Of a stretch of 32,826 nucleotides of DNA, positions 31,029 to 32,826 are shown one piece after another (position 1 is the first letter of the stretch; each line of letters opens with the position of its first letter). The notes under the pieces are model-generated. The model was not told the origin of the DNA. It saw only the letters and a list, made by a program, of their open reading frames with translations, and did no database searches. Made by a program: the position numbers and the translations under genes. Source of the stretch: Myxococcota bacterium (GTDB lineage Bacteria; Myxococcota_A; UBA796; UBA2385). Location of the stretch: contig JAKLKF010000082.1 in NCBI GenBank assembly GCA_023150805.1, positions 1-32,826 on the forward strand. Reading direction: 5' to 3'.

Positions 31029-32756
31029 TCACCCCTCGCGCTGCACCTTCACCAGGCTCTGCGCGGCGGCGACCCGCGCTCCCCACCACAGGCCCACCGC
31101 CAGCAGCACGCCCAGGGGCCAGCCCGCGGCGATGCGCGCCAGGTACTCGACGTGCACGGCCTCCAGGAAGGCCGGCGGCAGGTGCAGGCTGTAGCCGCGG
31201 TCGAGGGGGAAGAGCACGGCGACCGCGGCCAGGACCGCCACCGCGGCGCCGCGCATCAGCCGGGCCACGACGAGGGGCGCCTGGTTGAACTTGCGGTACA
31301 TCGAGGTGGTGGCCTGCTGGTACTGGATGACCTGCTGCTTGACCAGGCCGGGGGTCTCCAGCAGGAACAGGGCGGTGGTGAGCGCCCGGTCCAGGGTGGG
31401 GCCGGGGCCCATGCGCTGCTCGATCATCCGCAGCTTGATCATCCGCAGCGTCTGCACCAGCTCGGCGTGGTAGTCCTGGCCCGGCCGCAGGCGCAGCACG
31501 GAGCTGTCGACCGCCATCAGCGCCTTGAAGTAGAGCGTCATCGACATCGTCAGCGGCAGGCCGACGTCGCGGGCCAGGTTCATGACGGCGACGACCAGGT
31601 TCGTGAGCGACTTCTCGCCGGGGGTGGCGCCGGGGTTGTCGCTGGCGTCGAGCCAGGCGTCGGTGGCGGCCGCGAAGCGCTCGTAGTGCTCGGTCACCAG
31701 CAGGCCGCGGGGTGCGTCCAGCAGGTCGAGCACGGCGACGAACAGGCGCTCGATGTCCTGGCTGGCGATGGCGTCCATCAGCGCCATCTGCTCGCGCAGG
31801 TCCTCGGGGCTGGCGCGGCCGACCAGGCCGAAGTCGACGTAGCCGATGCAGTTGCCGGGCAGGACGATCAGGTTGCCGGGGTGCGGGTCGGCGTGGAAGA
31901 CCTCGCCCACGGCGGCCTGCAGGTAGTAGTTCTGGAGCACGTGGCGGGCCAGGGTGGGCAGGTCGCAGCCCATCTCGGCCAGCTCCTCGCGGACGGTGGC
32001 GTCCCCCGCCTCCAGGCGACGGACCAGCTCGCTGACCGGCAGGCCGTCGAGGAACTCCATGGTCAGCACCCGCGGCGTGGTCATCTCCCAGTAGATCCAG
32101 GGGATGCGCTGGTGCAGGTTCCAGGCGGTCTGCTCGTGGACCCGGTCGGCGTTCTTGGCCTCGATGACGAAGGACAGCTCCCGGCGCGTCCAGCGGATGA
32201 AGTCGCGGAAGACGGGGCGCACCTTGACGTGGCCGAGCACGCTGGTCAGGTCGACGAACCAGCCCAGGGCCAGCAGCCAGCGCGCGTCGGTGTCGAAGTG
32301 CCCCTCGGCGCCCGGGCGCTGCACCTTGACGACGGCGACCTTGCCGGCGTCGGGGCCCCGGCCGATGACGACCTTGTGGATCTGCCCGAAGGAGGCGGCG
32401 CCGATGGGCCGGTCCTGGAAGTCGGCGAACAGGTCCTCGATGGGCGCGCCCAGCTCGCGGGCGACGATCTCGCGCGCCACCGCGGTGGGGAAGGGCGGCA
32501 CGCGGTCGTACAGCCGCTCCAGGCTGCGGCAGTAGCGGGCCGGCAGCACGTCGTAGCGCAGGCTGAGGAGCTGGCCGAACTTGACGAAGGCGCCGGCCAG
32601 GCCCTGCAGCCAGTCGTAGAGGTGCTCGGGACCGTAGGCCTGGAGCCGGGCGCGCCGGGCCGGGCCCACCAGCGGCAGGCGCGCCACCGCCTCGGCGAGC
32701 AGCGTCGGGAAGAAGACGCCCAGGAAGCCGAAGAGGATCTGCAGGCCTCGTCGCAT
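31029..32756 (-). CDS. ABC1/UbiB/AarF family atypical kinase
   Basis: The 575-residue protein carries the UbiB-family signatures: the KxGQ motif in FVKFGQLLSLRYDVLP near residue 60, the Ala-rich loop AASFGQIHKV, the motif FHADPHPGN near 290, and the DFG-like metal-binding YVDFGLVGR near 308. Two hydrophobic segments at the C terminus (AAVAVLAAVAVLFPL and AGWPLGVLLAVGLWW) would anchor it in the membrane, as in UbiB. UbiB proteins support isoprenoid-quinone synthesis through ATPase/kinase-like activity; the exact substrate is not settled. ATG at 32756 has GAGG five bases upstream. The 70 bases beyond it to the window end show no clear promoter. Confidence 0.94.
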   Translation of the reverse strand: MRRGLQILFGFLGVFFPTLLAEAVARLPLVGPARRARLQAYGPEHLYDWLQGLAGAFVKFGQLLSLRYDVLPARYCRSLERLYDRVPPFPTAVAREIVARELGAPIEDLFADFQDRPIGAASFGQIHKVVIGRGPDAGKVAVVKVQRPGAEGHFDTDARWLLALGWFVDLTSVLGHVKVRPVFRDFIRWTRRELSFVIEAKNADRVHEQTAWNLHQRIPWIYWEMTTPRVLTMEFLDGLPVSELVRRLEAGDATVREELAEMGCDLPTLARHVLQNYYLQAAVGEVFHADPHPGNLIVLPGNCIGYVDFGLVGRASPEDLREQMALMDAIASQDIERLFVAVLDLLDAPRGLLVTEHYERFAAATDAWLDASDNPGATPGEKSLTNLVVAVMNLARDVGLPLTMSMTLYFKALMAVDSSVLRLRPGQDYHAELVQTLRMIKLRMIEQRMGPGPTLDRALTTALFLLETPGLVKQQVIQYQQATTSMYRKFNQAPLVVARLMRGAAVAVLAAVAVLFPLDRGYSLHLPPAFLEAVHVEYLARIAAGWPLGVLLAVGLWWGARVAAAQSLVKVQREG

Positions 32757-32826
32757 GGGCGCCTCGCGCGGGGACCCTGCGCCGCGCGGCGCAGGCGGGG
32801 GGCTCCGCCGACGCAGCCCAGGGGGC

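Overview
The window is a very GC-rich chromosomal segment with almost no intergenic space and frequent GTG/TTG starts. Its lipoproteins carry Asp/Gly/Thr-rich linkers, and it has a MopE-type Asp/Cys metal-binding motif, FG-GAP repeats and multihaem c-type cytochromes. Together these suggest a Myxococcota (former deltaproteobacterial) genome. This is inferred from gene style; no marker gene was compared.

Left part (1-7171): a partial FAN1-like DNA-repair nuclease and a tRNA-Leu(CAA) on the minus strand. Divergent from them is a plus-strand run: a pseudo-receiver protein, valS, nadC and a phosphofructokinase whose active-site motifs are those of the pyrophosphate-dependent type. nadC and the kinase gene overlap by 4 bases.

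Middle part (7195-18403): five minus-strand genes with gaps of 24 bases or fewer, read as one operon. In transcription order they are a MoxR/NorQ-type AAA+ ATPase, a NorD-type VWA protein, a P-loop ATPase, a large helical-repeat protein with a degenerate NTPase-like head, and a 1693-residue protein joining a DEDDh exonuclease, a RecQ helicase and a UvrD helicase. The set looks like a regulated DNA-processing or conflict (defence-like) system. That function is inference.

Right part (18495-32756): a multipass membrane protein and mutY in tight divergence, then a hybrid sensor kinase. Convergent with the kinase gene is an unusual 988-residue fusion: NfnA-like and NfnB/GltD-like oxidoreductase modules, zinc-ribbon/rubredoxin-like cysteines and a rubrerythrin-like ferritin domain. 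Upstream of it on the same strand lie a tandem-rhodanese lipoprotein and a decahaem-class cytochrome lipoprotein. The cytochrome frame is interrupted by a single in-frame UGA that separates the signal peptide and first haem site from the other haem sites. A hairpin of the kind expected for a bacterial SECIS follows the UGA, so this may be a selenoprotein. From memory, the pair resembles ExtH and the (seleno)protein ExtKL of Geobacter-type ext (selenite/tellurite-linked electron transfer) loci. An FG-GAP/MopE lipoprotein and a UbiB/AarF-like kinase close the window.

Two non-coding signals stand out: an AT-rich cluster of ACGTAAA repeats next to a TTGACA box upstream of the cytochrome, and a perfect 10-bp hairpin that buries the ribosome-binding site of the flavoprotein fusion.
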